This document shows positions 15,510 through 23,007 of a stretch of 27,047 nucleotides of DNA, piece after piece. A program made the position numbers and the translations under genes. Source of the DNA: JBBDKV01 sp040879165 (GTDB lineage Bacteria > Patescibacteriota > Microgenomatia > UBA1400 > PJMF01); NCBI GenBank assembly GCA_040879165.1, contig JBBDKV010000016.1:1-27047 (forward strand), written 5' to 3'. The notes under the pieces were generated by a model. It worked only from the letters and a program-made list of their open reading frames with translations. It was not told the DNA's origin and did not search any database. Positions within the stretch are counted from its first letter, which is position 1, and every line of letters starts with the position of its first letter.

Positions 15510-18356
15510 ATGAGCAAACAAATCGCTAACCTACCAGCAAAAACTGACTTACCTGCAGTCGAAGCAGCCGTGCTTGCCTTTTGGCAAAAGGAGCAGATTT
15601 TTGAAAAATCGGTGGAGCAGCGACCAGCTGACAAGCAGTACGTCTTTTATGATGGCCCGCCATTCGCCACTGGCTTACCTCATTACGGTCACTTGCTGGG
15701 CTCAACCAGTAAGGATGTCATTCCGCGCTACTGGACGATGAAGGGCTATCGTGTCGAGCGTGTTTGGGGCTGGGATTGTCATGGTCTACCCATTGAAAAC
15801 ATGATTGAGCAGCAGCTTGACATTAAGGGTGGAAAGAAGGGCATCGAGGAGCTCGGTATTGATAGATTTAATGCGGCTTGTCGTGCAGAAGTGCTGCGAC
15901 TTGATGGTGAGTGGGAAAAAATAATTGCTCGACTCGGACGCTGGGTAGACTTTGAAAATAATTACAAAACCATGGATCTAGACTACATGGAATCAGTTTG
16001 GTGGGGATTTTCTCAATTATATGAAAAAGATTTAGTATACCAGGGTCGTAAGGTAGTGCTCTACTGTCCTCGCTGCGCTACCCCTCTCTCAAATTTTGAA
16101 ATAGCTATGGACAATAGTTATGAAGACGTTGAAGATCATTCAGTTTTTGTTAAATTTCAACTACACGATCAACAGGACACCTATTTTCTTGCCTGGACAA
16201 CAACACCCTGGACGCTTCCAGGCAATGTAGGTCTTGCAATCAATGTTGATGCCGAATACGTCAAAATTCAAGATTCTACGACTCAAGAATATTACTGGCT
16301 GGCAGCTGAAAGAACAGAGGCCGTTCTCTCGGAAGCTCCGTACTCAGTGGTTGAGACCGTAAAGGGGGCAAAGCTGGTCGGCACCAAGTATCAACCACTC
16401 TATGAGTATGTCCAGAGTGATGCAACAAAAGCTTGGACGGTTCAAGCAGCAGAATTTGTGAGTATGGATGATGGTACGGGAATTGTACATACTGCCGCAT
16501 TATTTGGTGAAGATGACTACGCTTTTGCCCAAGAACTGGGTTTGCCGTTGGTGCCGACGCTTGATGATAACGGTCACTTTCTGCCATTCGTCAAGTTGGT
16601 AGCTGGTGCATTCTACAAACAGGCTGAAAAAGTCATCGTTGAAGATCTGATTAATCGCAACTTGATGCTGCGCGCAGAAAAAATTACCCACTCGTATCCA
16701 TTTTGTTACCGCTGCCAGACACCACTCTATTACAACGCGGTGCCAGCTTGGTTCATCAATATTCAAAAACTCAAACCTGATTTACTCGCTCAAAATGAGC
16801 CGATTAATTGGTATCCAGATCATCTTAAGTATGGTCGTTTCGGCAAAGGTCTCGAAACTGCACCAGATTGGAATATTTCCCGCTCACGCTACTGGGGTAC
16901 CCCAATGCCAATTTGGGAAGCGGCTACATCTTCAGATGATATCAATGCGCAGCCACAACGACGCATTATCGCCTCGTTAGATGACTTGCAAAAGTGGGCA
17001 GTCAATCCAGCAGCAGCACAAAATATCACCGACATCCACCGAGAATTTTTGGATGACATCGAAGTTTGGATCGATGACGATCGCACAATTAAAGGTCGCA
17101 GAATTCCAGAGGTTTTTGATTGCTGGGTTGAGTCTGGCTCGATGCCATTTGCTTCCCGTCATGTTCCATTTGAAAACGAGGCAGTATTCAAACAAACGTA
17201 TCCGGGTCAATTTATCAGTGAATACATCGCTCAAACCCGCGCTTGGTTTTACACGCTGCATGTGATGAGTGTTGGTATTTTTGGTAAGCACGCTGCTGAC
17301 AACATCCTGACCACTGGCACGGTACTGGCAGAAGACGGCAGTAAAATGAGTAAATCAAAGAAAAATTATCCCGATCCGATGAGCATCATCAACGAACACG
17401 GCGCTGATAGCCTTCGGCTCTACCTCATGAGCTCTTCAGTAATGCGAGCAGAAAATCTTAATTTCAATGCCAAGGAAGTCGCAGATATTCGAAAACGAGT
17501 CTTCCTAATCTGGTGGAACTGTCTTTCTTTCTATAAGCTCGTGAGTAATGATGCCCCGCTCGATCTTTCTCAACCACAAAAACCACAGACCACAATGGAC
17601 GCGTGGCTTCTGACTCGTTTGGATGCATTGACCACTGAGGTCACGAGTGCAATGGACAAGTATGATGTTGTTGCAGCTTCGCGCTCACTGATGGACTTTG
17701 TACAAGATCTTTCAACCTGGTATCTGCGTCGCTCGCGCGAACAACTCAAATCAGGCAGCAGCAAAGAACAGTCGCAACACATCTTGGGCACGACTCTCTA
17801 TCAACTAGCACAATTATTTGCACCCTTCACCCCTTTTTTCAGTGAGTTTGTGCATCATCAATTGATTGATCAAAAAAGCAGCATCCACCTCACCGATTGG
17901 CCAACAGCTACACAAAAAATTGATACGCAACTACTTACGGGAATGCAACATATTCGTGACGCGGTCGAAAAAATACACGCAGCGCGCAGCGAGGCGGGCA
18001 TCAAAATTCGCCAACCTTTAGCTCAAGTTAGTGTGACTGCTCCAGGAGATCAGCCAGAACAAGCGTTGCTGGACATCTTAGCTGATGAAGTTAATGTCAA
18101 ACGTGTTGTCTGGCAGACAGGTGAGCATTTGTCTATTACGCTGGATACCATTCTTACTCCAGAACTCAGGGCTGAAGGCGAAGCTCGAGAATTGATGCGC
18201 AGCATTCAAAAACTGCGCAAGGAGGCGGGGCTGTCATTTACTGACAAGGCAGTAGTTTCGACACCAAATATTCCTGAAGGTTGGCAGACACAGATTGAAG
18301 CAAAGACAAACACGTCCTTAACAATTGGCACTACGCTCACAATAAATCAAGGCTAA
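15510..18356 (+). CDS. ileS: Isoleucyl-tRNA synthetase, type 2 (eukaryote-like)
   Basis: 948 aa class I synthetase charging tRNA-Ile. The HIGH motif is HYGH (58-61) within PPFATGLPHYGHLLG, and the KMSKS loop is exact (612-616). The CP1 editing domain follows WGWDCHGLPIE and contains TTTPWTLPGN; the anticodon-binding domain is in the C-terminal third. GPPFATGLPHYGH is the form seen in eukaryotic and type 2 bacterial IleRS, which are naturally insensitive to mupirocin; resistance is inferred, not shown. CxxC pairs (CPRC, CYRC) occur but are not interpreted. ATG 15510 has no clear Shine-Dalgarno sequence. An 11-bp repeat AGCAAACAAAT (15495-15505, 15513-15523) flanks it, and TTG 15486 is an in-frame alternative. 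Expression is under the upstream T-box. Confidence 0.95.
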   Translation: MSKQIANLPAKTDLPAVEAAVLAFWQKEQIFEKSVEQRPADKQYVFYDGPPFATGLPHYGHLLGSTSKDVIPRYWTMKGYRVERVWGWDCHGLPIENMIEQQLDIKGGKKGIEELGIDRFNAACRAEVLRLDGEWEKIIARLGRWVDFENNYKTMDLDYMESVWWGFSQLYEKDLVYQGRKVVLYCPRCATPLSNFEIAMDNSYEDVEDHSVFVKFQLHDQQDTYFLAWTTTPWTLPGNVGLAINVDAEYVKIQDSTTQEYYWLAAERTEAVLSEAPYSVVETVKGAKLVGTKYQPLYEYVQSDATKAWTVQAAEFVSMDDGTGIVHTAALFGEDDYAFAQELGLPLVPTLDDNGHFLPFVKLVAGAFYKQAEKVIVEDLINRNLMLRAEKITHSYPFCYRCQTPLYYNAVPAWFINIQKLKPDLLAQNEPINWYPDHLKYGRFGKGLETAPDWNISRSRYWGTPMPIWEAATSSDDINAQPQRRIIASLDDLQKWAVNPAAAQNITDIHREFLDDIEVWIDDDRTIKGRRIPEVFDCWVESGSMPFASRHVPFENEAVFKQTYPGQFISEYIAQTRAWFYTLHVMSVGIFGKHAADNILTTGTVLAEDGSKMSKSKKNYPDPMSIINEHGADSLRLYLMSSSVMRAENLNFNAKEVADIRKRVFLIWWNCLSFYKLVSNDAPLDLSQPQKPQTTMDAWLLTRLDALTTEVTSAMDKYDVVAASRSLMDFVQDLSTWYLRRSREQLKSGSSKEQSQHILGTTLYQLAQLFAPFTPFFSEFVHHQLIDQKSSIHLTDWPTATQKIDTQLLTGMQHIRDAVEKIHAARSEAGIKIRQPLAQVSVTAPGDQPEQALLDILADEVNVKRVVWQTGEHLSITLDTILTPELRAEGEARELMRSIQKLRKEAGLSFTDKAVVSTPNIPEGWQTQIEAKTNTSLTIGTTLTINQG

Positions 18357-18398
18357 GTATTTTTCTGAATTACCAGCTTCATGCATGTTTTACCATAA

Positions 18399-18419
18399 CC
18401 GAACTATAGCACTGTTCGG
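18399..18419. other. Small inverted repeat after ileS
   Basis: CCGAAC (18399-18404) / GTTCGG (18414-18419) gives a 6-bp stem with a 9-nt loop between ileS and rodA. No T-run follows on either strand, so it is listed as a structure only. It may be a weak transcript end. Confidence 0.3.
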
Positions 18420-18455
18420 ATTCGATTTAGAATTTACGAGCTAGCTAAAATTGAT

Positions 18456-18485
18456 TTGCCACTCAGCACCCAACTTTGCTATAAC
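18456..18485 (+). promoter_or_regulatory. rodA promoter, leaderless geometry
   Basis: TTGCCA (18456-18461), 18-nt spacer, extended -10 TGC-TATAAC (18477-18485), then 6 nt to ATG 18492. Confidence 0.55.
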
Positions 18486-18491
18486 CTAGTC

Positions 18492-19556
18492 ATGCGTTTA
18501 TGGATTTTACCCGGCATTATTGGCATTTTTCTCTGCATCAGCACCATTACCCTAAGTAGTATTATGCCTTCACTGGCGGGCAGGCAACTCGTTTTTTTCC
18601 TGCTTGCGTTGATCGCCTTTTTTGCAGTCAGCAGGGTTTCATTTTCTCGACTGCTTGAGTATCGTGTCCCGGCCTACAGCATTGCTTGCTTGAGCCTGCT
18701 AATCCCGTTTGTATTCTCAATGACTACCAGAGGTACTGCGCGCTGGATTCAAGTAGCTGATGGTATAGCATTGCAGCCATCTCAATTTACTTTCCCATTA
18801 ATCAGTTTTGCGCTCATCTGGGTAATGAGTCAGGGTGGAAGGGACTCCTGGAAAAAACTGATGATGTTTTTTGCACTTTTGCTCGTACCTACTGCCATAA
18901 TTGCAGGTCAGCCAGATTTGGATACGGCAATTGTATTGTTGATCAGTCTAGGTAGCCTGGTTTTTTTTACCCCTACTTCGTGGAAAAAATTGGCAGTGCT
19001 CACTGGCAGTATTGTCATCACTGCGGTATTTGCATGGTTTTTTGTGTTACAACCATATCAAAAAGATCGAATATTTTCGTTTATCGATGCTCAGAGTGGA
19101 CAAGAACAGAGTTATAACGCTCAACAAGCACTCATAGCTGTGGGATCGGGAGGAGTTTTTGGCGTCGGATTAGGGCAGGGCACACAATCGCATCTACGAT
19201 TTTTGCCTGAAAGACACACAGATTTTATTTTTGCGTCATTAGCTGAAGAGTATGGATTGGTGGGTACGATGCTCGTTCTGTCTGTGTATGTTGCGCTCAC
19301 CACTTTCCTCGTTTGGTCAGCAAGAAGCGTGCAACATGGCAATGAGCAGTTATTTTTACTCGCTGCTGCTGTGATGTTTGGCATGCAGGCTAGTATTAAC
19401 ATTGGCATGAATGTTGGATTACTGCCGATTGCGGGCATTACGCTACCACTCCTTTCATATGGGGGAAGTGCTGTCATTGGTCAAGCAGTTATACTGGGCA
19501 TTGCTCAATCCATAATCCGCAACACACAACGCACATCTAGAAGACATCTTGCTTGA
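18492..19556 (+). CDS. rodA: Second SEDS-family protein, RodA-like
   Basis: 354 aa with about ten transmembrane segments. It belongs with the SEDS glycan polymerases: GTARWIQVADG, QPDLDTA, GSGGVFGVGLGQG, LPERHTDFIFASLAEE with the essential Asp (D244), and NIGMNVGLLPIAGITLPLLSYGGSA. The HTDFIFA and NIGMNVGL motifs are closer to RodA, the elongation polymerase, than to FtsW. Unusual: the QPSE-FxK motif reads QPSQFTF (95-101), so the conserved Glu and Lys are both lost. No PBP2 partner gene lies beside it. ATG 18492 is chosen because a -10 box ends 6 nt before it; an upstream TTG at 18456 is in frame but falls in the -35. Confidence 0.82.
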   Translation: MRLWILPGIIGIFLCISTITLSSIMPSLAGRQLVFFLLALIAFFAVSRVSFSRLLEYRVPAYSIACLSLLIPFVFSMTTRGTARWIQVADGIALQPSQFTFPLISFALIWVMSQGGRDSWKKLMMFFALLLVPTAIIAGQPDLDTAIVLLISLGSLVFFTPTSWKKLAVLTGSIVITAVFAWFFVLQPYQKDRIFSFIDAQSGQEQSYNAQQALIAVGSGGVFGVGLGQGTQSHLRFLPERHTDFIFASLAEEYGLVGTMLVLSVYVALTTFLVWSARSVQHGNEQLFLLAAAVMFGMQASINIGMNVGLLPIAGITLPLLSYGGSAVIGQAVILGIAQSIIRNTQRTSRRHLA

Positions 19557-19598
19557 TTATTCTTGGTCAGAGCAGTGCCATGCAAAGATCAAAGATTG

Positions 19599-19621
19599 TG
19601 GTATAATCACACCTTGGAAAG
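19599..19621 (+). promoter_or_regulatory. rplU extended -10 and ribosome site
   Basis: TGG-TATAAT (19599-19607) is a perfect extended -10, and GGAAAG (19616-19621) lies 5 nt before ATG 19627. It begins the ribosomal protein unit. Confidence 0.55.
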
Positions 19622-19626
19622 TAGAT

Positions 19627-19941
19627 ATGAATTACGCAATTATTCAACTCGCCGGCAAACAATTCAAAGTCAGTCCTGATCAGGAGCTCGTTATTGATCG
19701 CCAATCTGAAAAAATTGGTGACAAAATCACGGTTGAAGACGTGCTTTTGACCAGTGATGGCAAGACTGTGGCAGTTGGTTCACCCCTAGTTAAAAATGCC
19801 AAAGTTACCTTAACAGTCAAAGATCACGTTCGCGGTAAAAAAATTCGTGTTGCGACGTACAAATCAAAATCAAAATATCGCCGAGTTAAAGGCCATCGTC
19901 AAGAACAGACCGTGGTAACTGTCAACAAAATTACTGCTTAA
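19627..19941 (+). CDS. rplU: Large-subunit ribosomal protein bL21
   Basis: 104 aa, normal length for bL21. It begins MNYAIIQLAGKQFKV, matching the family's YAIIxxGGKQYKV start. It carries the VEDVLL strand, GSPLVKNAKVTLTV, and the basic 23S-binding tail KSKSKYRRVKGHRQ. The frame stays open upstream to an apparent TTG start at 19549, but homology, the Shine-Dalgarno sequence and the promoter all fix the start at 19627. It leads a unit with the methyltransferase (24-nt gap) and rpmA. Confidence 0.95.
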   Translation: MNYAIIQLAGKQFKVSPDQELVIDRQSEKIGDKITVEDVLLTSDGKTVAVGSPLVKNAKVTLTVKDHVRGKKIRVATYKSKSKYRRVKGHRQEQTVVTVNKITA

Positions 19942-19965
19942 TCCCAACGTAACTAGGTCTTCATC

Positions 19966-21111
19966 ATGCCCGAAACATACTACTGCATCTTAGGAAATAC
20001 CCCTTCCTTATCTCGTGCTGAACTAACTCGCCTTCTGCCCAATACAACGATTACCGACATTGACCCAACGATTGCAGCTATAGAGTTAGATTCTGACGAA
20101 CTCGCTCAAAACCTGCTGCTGCGCAGTGGAGGAGTAGTCAAAATCGCGCGAGCAATCACTACTTTGAAAACCACCGACGAAGACACAATAAACACCACCA
20201 TCACCGAGCATCTCTTACAACAAGATGAGGGAAAAATAACTTTTGCCATTGCCGAACTCGGTCGAGATCATTTGCCGGCTCTCTCTGCAGCCACAATCAA
20301 ACAATCCCTAAAAACAGCCGGTAAAAAGGTACGCTACCAGGAAACTACTCGTCACGGACTATCAGCTGCGGTGCTCAGTCATAAGACTGTCACGGAAATT
20401 ATTGCTATTCACGCACAAACTGAAACACTACTCTGTCAAACCATTGCCGTTCAAAATATTGATCACTGGACACTCAAAGACCGATCAAAACCGTATGCAG
20501 ATCGAAAAAAGGGCATGCTTCCACCCAAAGTTGCCCGAATGCTTGTCAACATCGCGATAGGCTCAGATCAAGCACAAGGCGTCTTACTCGATCCATTCTG
20601 TGGCAGTGGCACGATATTGATGGAAGCTATGGAGCTTGGCTGTTCAGTGGTGGCTAGTGATACAGATACCGACGCAGTGCTCGGCACGCAGCGAAATCTT
20701 AAGTGGTTTGCGCAGGAAGCAGGCATCAATACCGAGTGGTCGGTGCAGCAAGCTGATGCGACAAAAATAGATCCTCAGCAACCAATTCACTACTTAGTAA
20801 CCGAACCTTACTTGGGAAAACCAAAACCACAAAAGGATCAAGTAAAAAATATTTTTACCGGCCTTCACAAAATGTACCTTGGCGCATTTAAGCATTGGAG
20901 CAAGATCTTGCAACCTGGCGCACAAATAGTTATTATTTTTCCAAGAGCGCGCGCGAGTCAATTAGGTTTGAAAGAGGACGTCACCCTCCATAAATTAATT
21001 GACAAGCTCGACTCACTCGGGTACACTACACTTTCTGAACCAGTGATATACCAACGACCTCAAGCCAGTATTGCCAGAGAAGTGTATCACCTAGAATTTA
21101 GAGGAACATAG
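19966..21111 (+). CDS. Trm11/UPF0020-type putative tRNA guanine-N2 methyltransferase
   Basis: 381 aa. The N-terminal half (about 1-165) resembles a THUMP-containing RNA-binding region. The C-terminal half is a Rossmann-fold SAM methyltransferase: SAM-binding motif I DPFCGSGT (209-216), preceded by DRKKGMLPPKVARMLVN, and catalytic motif IV TEPYLG (279-284), standing in for the (D/N)PPYG of amino-methyltransferases. Archaeal and eukaryotic Trm11/TrmG10 members methylate guanine 10 of tRNA; target G10 is inferred from the family. It lies inside the rplU-rpmA pair, 24 nt after rplU and 3 nt before rpmA, so it is almost certainly co-transcribed with ribosomal protein genes. The usual neighbour there in Firmicutes is a small protease, not this enzyme. 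Confidence 0.82.
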   Translation: MPETYYCILGNTPSLSRAELTRLLPNTTITDIDPTIAAIELDSDELAQNLLLRSGGVVKIARAITTLKTTDEDTINTTITEHLLQQDEGKITFAIAELGRDHLPALSAATIKQSLKTAGKKVRYQETTRHGLSAAVLSHKTVTEIIAIHAQTETLLCQTIAVQNIDHWTLKDRSKPYADRKKGMLPPKVARMLVNIAIGSDQAQGVLLDPFCGSGTILMEAMELGCSVVASDTDTDAVLGTQRNLKWFAQEAGINTEWSVQQADATKIDPQQPIHYLVTEPYLGKPKPQKDQVKNIFTGLHKMYLGAFKHWSKILQPGAQIVIIFPRARASQLGLKEDVTLHKLIDKLDSLGYTTLSEPVIYQRPQASIAREVYHLEFRGT

Positions 21112-21114
21112 ATC

Positions 21115-21372
21115 ATGTCAAAAGTTAAAGCATCAGGTGCAGTCGCCCAACATTCACAAGCTCGTCGTCACGGCAAACGTCTGGGACTAAAGAAATCTGG
21201 TGGATCAGCCGTTATTCCTGGAAACATTATCTTGCGACAACGTGGTGCACGCTACAAAGCTGGTAAAAATGTGGGTATGGGCAAAGATCATACAATTTTT
21301 TCCTTAGTCACTGGCAAAGTTGCTTTTGGCAAACGCCACGGAAATACAGTGGTTAACGTAGATAGTCTCTAA
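21115..21372 (+). CDS. rpmA: Large-subunit ribosomal protein bL27
   Basis: 85 aa, the normal length. KRLGLKKSGG, VIPGNIILRQRGARYKAGKNVGMGKDHTIF and GKVAFGKR are family hallmarks; the N-terminal tail reaches the peptidyl transferase centre. The tail reads MSKVKASGAVAQHSQARRHG, lacking the common AHKKxGGS start but equally basic. There is no N-terminal extension needing Prp cleavage as in Firmicutes. GAGG (21101-21104) lies 10 nt before ATG, inside the end of the methyltransferase gene, which stops only 3 nt earlier. Confidence 0.95.
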   Translation: MSKVKASGAVAQHSQARRHGKRLGLKKSGGSAVIPGNIILRQRGARYKAGKNVGMGKDHTIFSLVTGKVAFGKRHGNTVVNVDSL

Positions 21373-21471
21373 TTCTCCATTTTTTGAATTTTCTATTCTT
21401 CTTGATATATCGCGCTAGCTTTGCATGTCGCACTGGTACAAGATTCACTCGTGGAAAAAGCGCGGGAAATG

Positions 21472-21480
21472 TGCTATATC
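21472..21480 (+). promoter_or_regulatory. Extended -10 for parB, leaderless geometry
   Basis: TGC-TATATC (21472-21480) ends 6 nt before ATG 21487. No -35 match is visible. Confidence 0.5.
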
Positions 21481-21486
21481 TGCAGT

Positions 21487-22347
21487 ATGCAAGATTCCAT
21501 TCAAACCCTTGATATAGAAGTTTTAGAAGCTAATCCCTTCCAGCCGAGAAATAAAATCAAAAAAGAAGACCTGGAAGAATTGGCAGCCTCAATTAAGCAA
21601 TTTGGTGTTCTGGAGCCCCTGGTTATCGCCAAAACCCCAGCTGGGTATCAAATAATAGCTGGTGAGCGTCGCTGGCGAGCTGCCAAAGAAGCGGGGCTAA
21701 AAGAAGTTCCTGTTGTTATCAAAGAGACCTCTCCTCGAGAAATGCTTGAAATGGCGTTGATTGAAAACGTTCAACGCATCGATCTGCATGCCATGGAACG
21801 AGCCCAAGCTTTTCAACAACTCAAACGAGAATTTAATTACTCGCTCAAAGACATTTCCAAAAGCATAAGTAAGTCACTCTCGTTCGTGACCAATACCTTT
21901 CGATTACTCACCCTTCCAGATGCGGTCAAAGATGGATTGGCTGGCGGACTCATCAGTGAAGGTCATGCCCGAGCACTAGGAGGTTTGAATGACGATCCCT
22001 CAGGTATGATCAAGATTTACAAGCAACTATTGGTAGAAGAAGGCTCCGTAAGACGAGCAGAAGAATTAGTTCGTGATTACAAATCTAACACCTATGCGTC
22101 TCCGCTAGTCAAGCCACGTAAAAAAATAACCAGAAACGCTGATCCACAATTTAAAGAATGGCAAGAAAAGCTACAAAAAATTCTTCGTCAAAAGGCTGAG
22201 AACGTCCAAGTTGCACTCAACAGATCTCACAAACAAACCAGATTGATTATCACCATCAAGGGCGACCTCGACACCACACAACCAGCTTTAGAGAAAATCA
22301 TGAAACTGACTGACAAAACTGCCTCAACAGAAAATAAAGAACAGTAA
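21487..22347 (+). CDS. parB: ParB/Spo0J-type chromosome partition protein
   Basis: 286 aa. The N-terminal CTP-binding domain holds NPFQPR (16-21), GERRWRAA (59-66) and the ENVQR box (93-97). A central helix-turn-helix (about 118-143) binds parS, and a Lys-rich linker leads to a short C-terminal dimerisation region. It acts in origin segregation by spreading as a CTP-dependent clamp from parS. No parA partner and no obvious parS site (TGTTTCACGTGAAACA type) lie in this window, so it is separated from the classical parAB pair here. The frame extends upstream to TTG 21421, but the -10 box and family alignment support ATG 21487. It converges on lepB with a 6-nt gap and no clear terminator. Confidence 0.92.
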   Translation: MQDSIQTLDIEVLEANPFQPRNKIKKEDLEELAASIKQFGVLEPLVIAKTPAGYQIIAGERRWRAAKEAGLKEVPVVIKETSPREMLEMALIENVQRIDLHAMERAQAFQQLKREFNYSLKDISKSISKSLSFVTNTFRLLTLPDAVKDGLAGGLISEGHARALGGLNDDPSGMIKIYKQLLVEEGSVRRAEELVRDYKSNTYASPLVKPRKKITRNADPQFKEWQEKLQKILRQKAENVQVALNRSHKQTRLIITIKGDLDTTQPALEKIMKLTDKTASTENKEQ

Positions 22348-22353
22348 CCTCAA

Positions 22354-22941
22354 TTACAACCCATAGTCATAGCCAGTGAGTGTGCTCAGAGCTGACATTG
22401 GCCAATATCTAAAAAATGCTCGACCAACAATGTCTTTGGAACTAATCGGTCCCCAAGCTCTTGAATCGCTTGATCTTGGTCGATTATCTCCTGATACAAA
22501 GTACTCATCTTCTCCCATGGTCGCAGCCCGATTACCAATGAAGGAGTGCGCAGTCGTATCAACATCTTCATCCAAATACCGCTCGTCTAGCTTGTTGCCA
22601 TTGACGTAAAACTCTTGGTCTCTCACCTCAACAGTATCCCCCGGAATGGCAATGATTCGCTTGATGTAATCACAGCCTGTACCCTGTGGACACTGTGCTG
22701 CTGGAGGGGCATGAAAAACGACGATGTCTCCGCGCTGGGGCTCTCCCATTCGATAACTGATTTTATCGGTCAAAACATAATCACCAGTCTCAAGAGTTGG
22801 GTACATCGAGTCACCACTAACCTGGTGCGGCTGCATTAGAAAGAGGTATACTACCGCAAAGATTGATAAACCAATCATGAGCGTTTCGATCAAATCAAGG
22901 AGGAATCCTCCAACAACCTTTATCATATGGTTGATTATCAT
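22354..22941 (-). CDS. lepB: Signal peptidase I
   Basis: 195 aa membrane serine protease that removes signal peptides from exported proteins. One N-terminal transmembrane helix (about 13-36) is followed by Box B SGDSMYPTL with catalytic Ser45. Next come GDIVVF, Box D CDYIKRIIAIPGD with the general base Lys94, and Box E SGDNRPRSSDSRAWG (150-164). Length fits short Gram-positive type SipS enzymes with one anchor. Two Cys (C84, C90) lie before the Lys. It is the only gene on the minus strand between parB and the flippase, with a divergent promoter region at 22975-23005. ATG at 22941 or at 22926 (five residues later) are both possible. Confidence 0.93.
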   Translation of the reverse strand: MIINHMIKVVGGFLLDLIETLMIGLSIFAVVYLFLMQPHQVSGDSMYPTLETGDYVLTDKISYRMGEPQRGDIVVFHAPPAAQCPQGTGCDYIKRIIAIPGDTVEVRDQEFYVNGNKLDERYLDEDVDTTAHSFIGNRAATMGEDEYFVSGDNRPRSSDSRAWGPISSKDIVGRAFFRYWPMSALSTLTGYDYGL

Positions 22942-22974
22942 GTTTCTGGGCTAGAGTTTCAAGTCTGAAAACGC

Positions 22975-23005
22975 GATAATAGCACATAGAACGAACCAAA
23001 AACAA
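22975..23005. promoter_or_regulatory. Divergent promoter region between lepB and the flippase gene
   Basis: Minus strand: TTGTTT (23005-23000), 18-nt spacer, extended -10 TGC-TATTAT (ending 22976), serving lepB. Plus strand: GATAAT (22975-22980), serving the flippase gene, without a visible -35. The two -10 hexamers overlap by five bases, so only one polymerase could bind at a time. Confidence 0.4.
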
Positions 23006-23007
23006 AT

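Noticed and set aside
19549..19626. Longer rplU open frame from 19549
   Set aside because: bL21 proteins begin at the YAII strand; the promoter and Shine-Dalgarno sequence lie inside this extension.
21421..21486. Upstream TTG start for parB adding 22 residues
   Set aside because: The added residues do not resemble ParB, and a -10 box ends 6 nt before ATG 21487.
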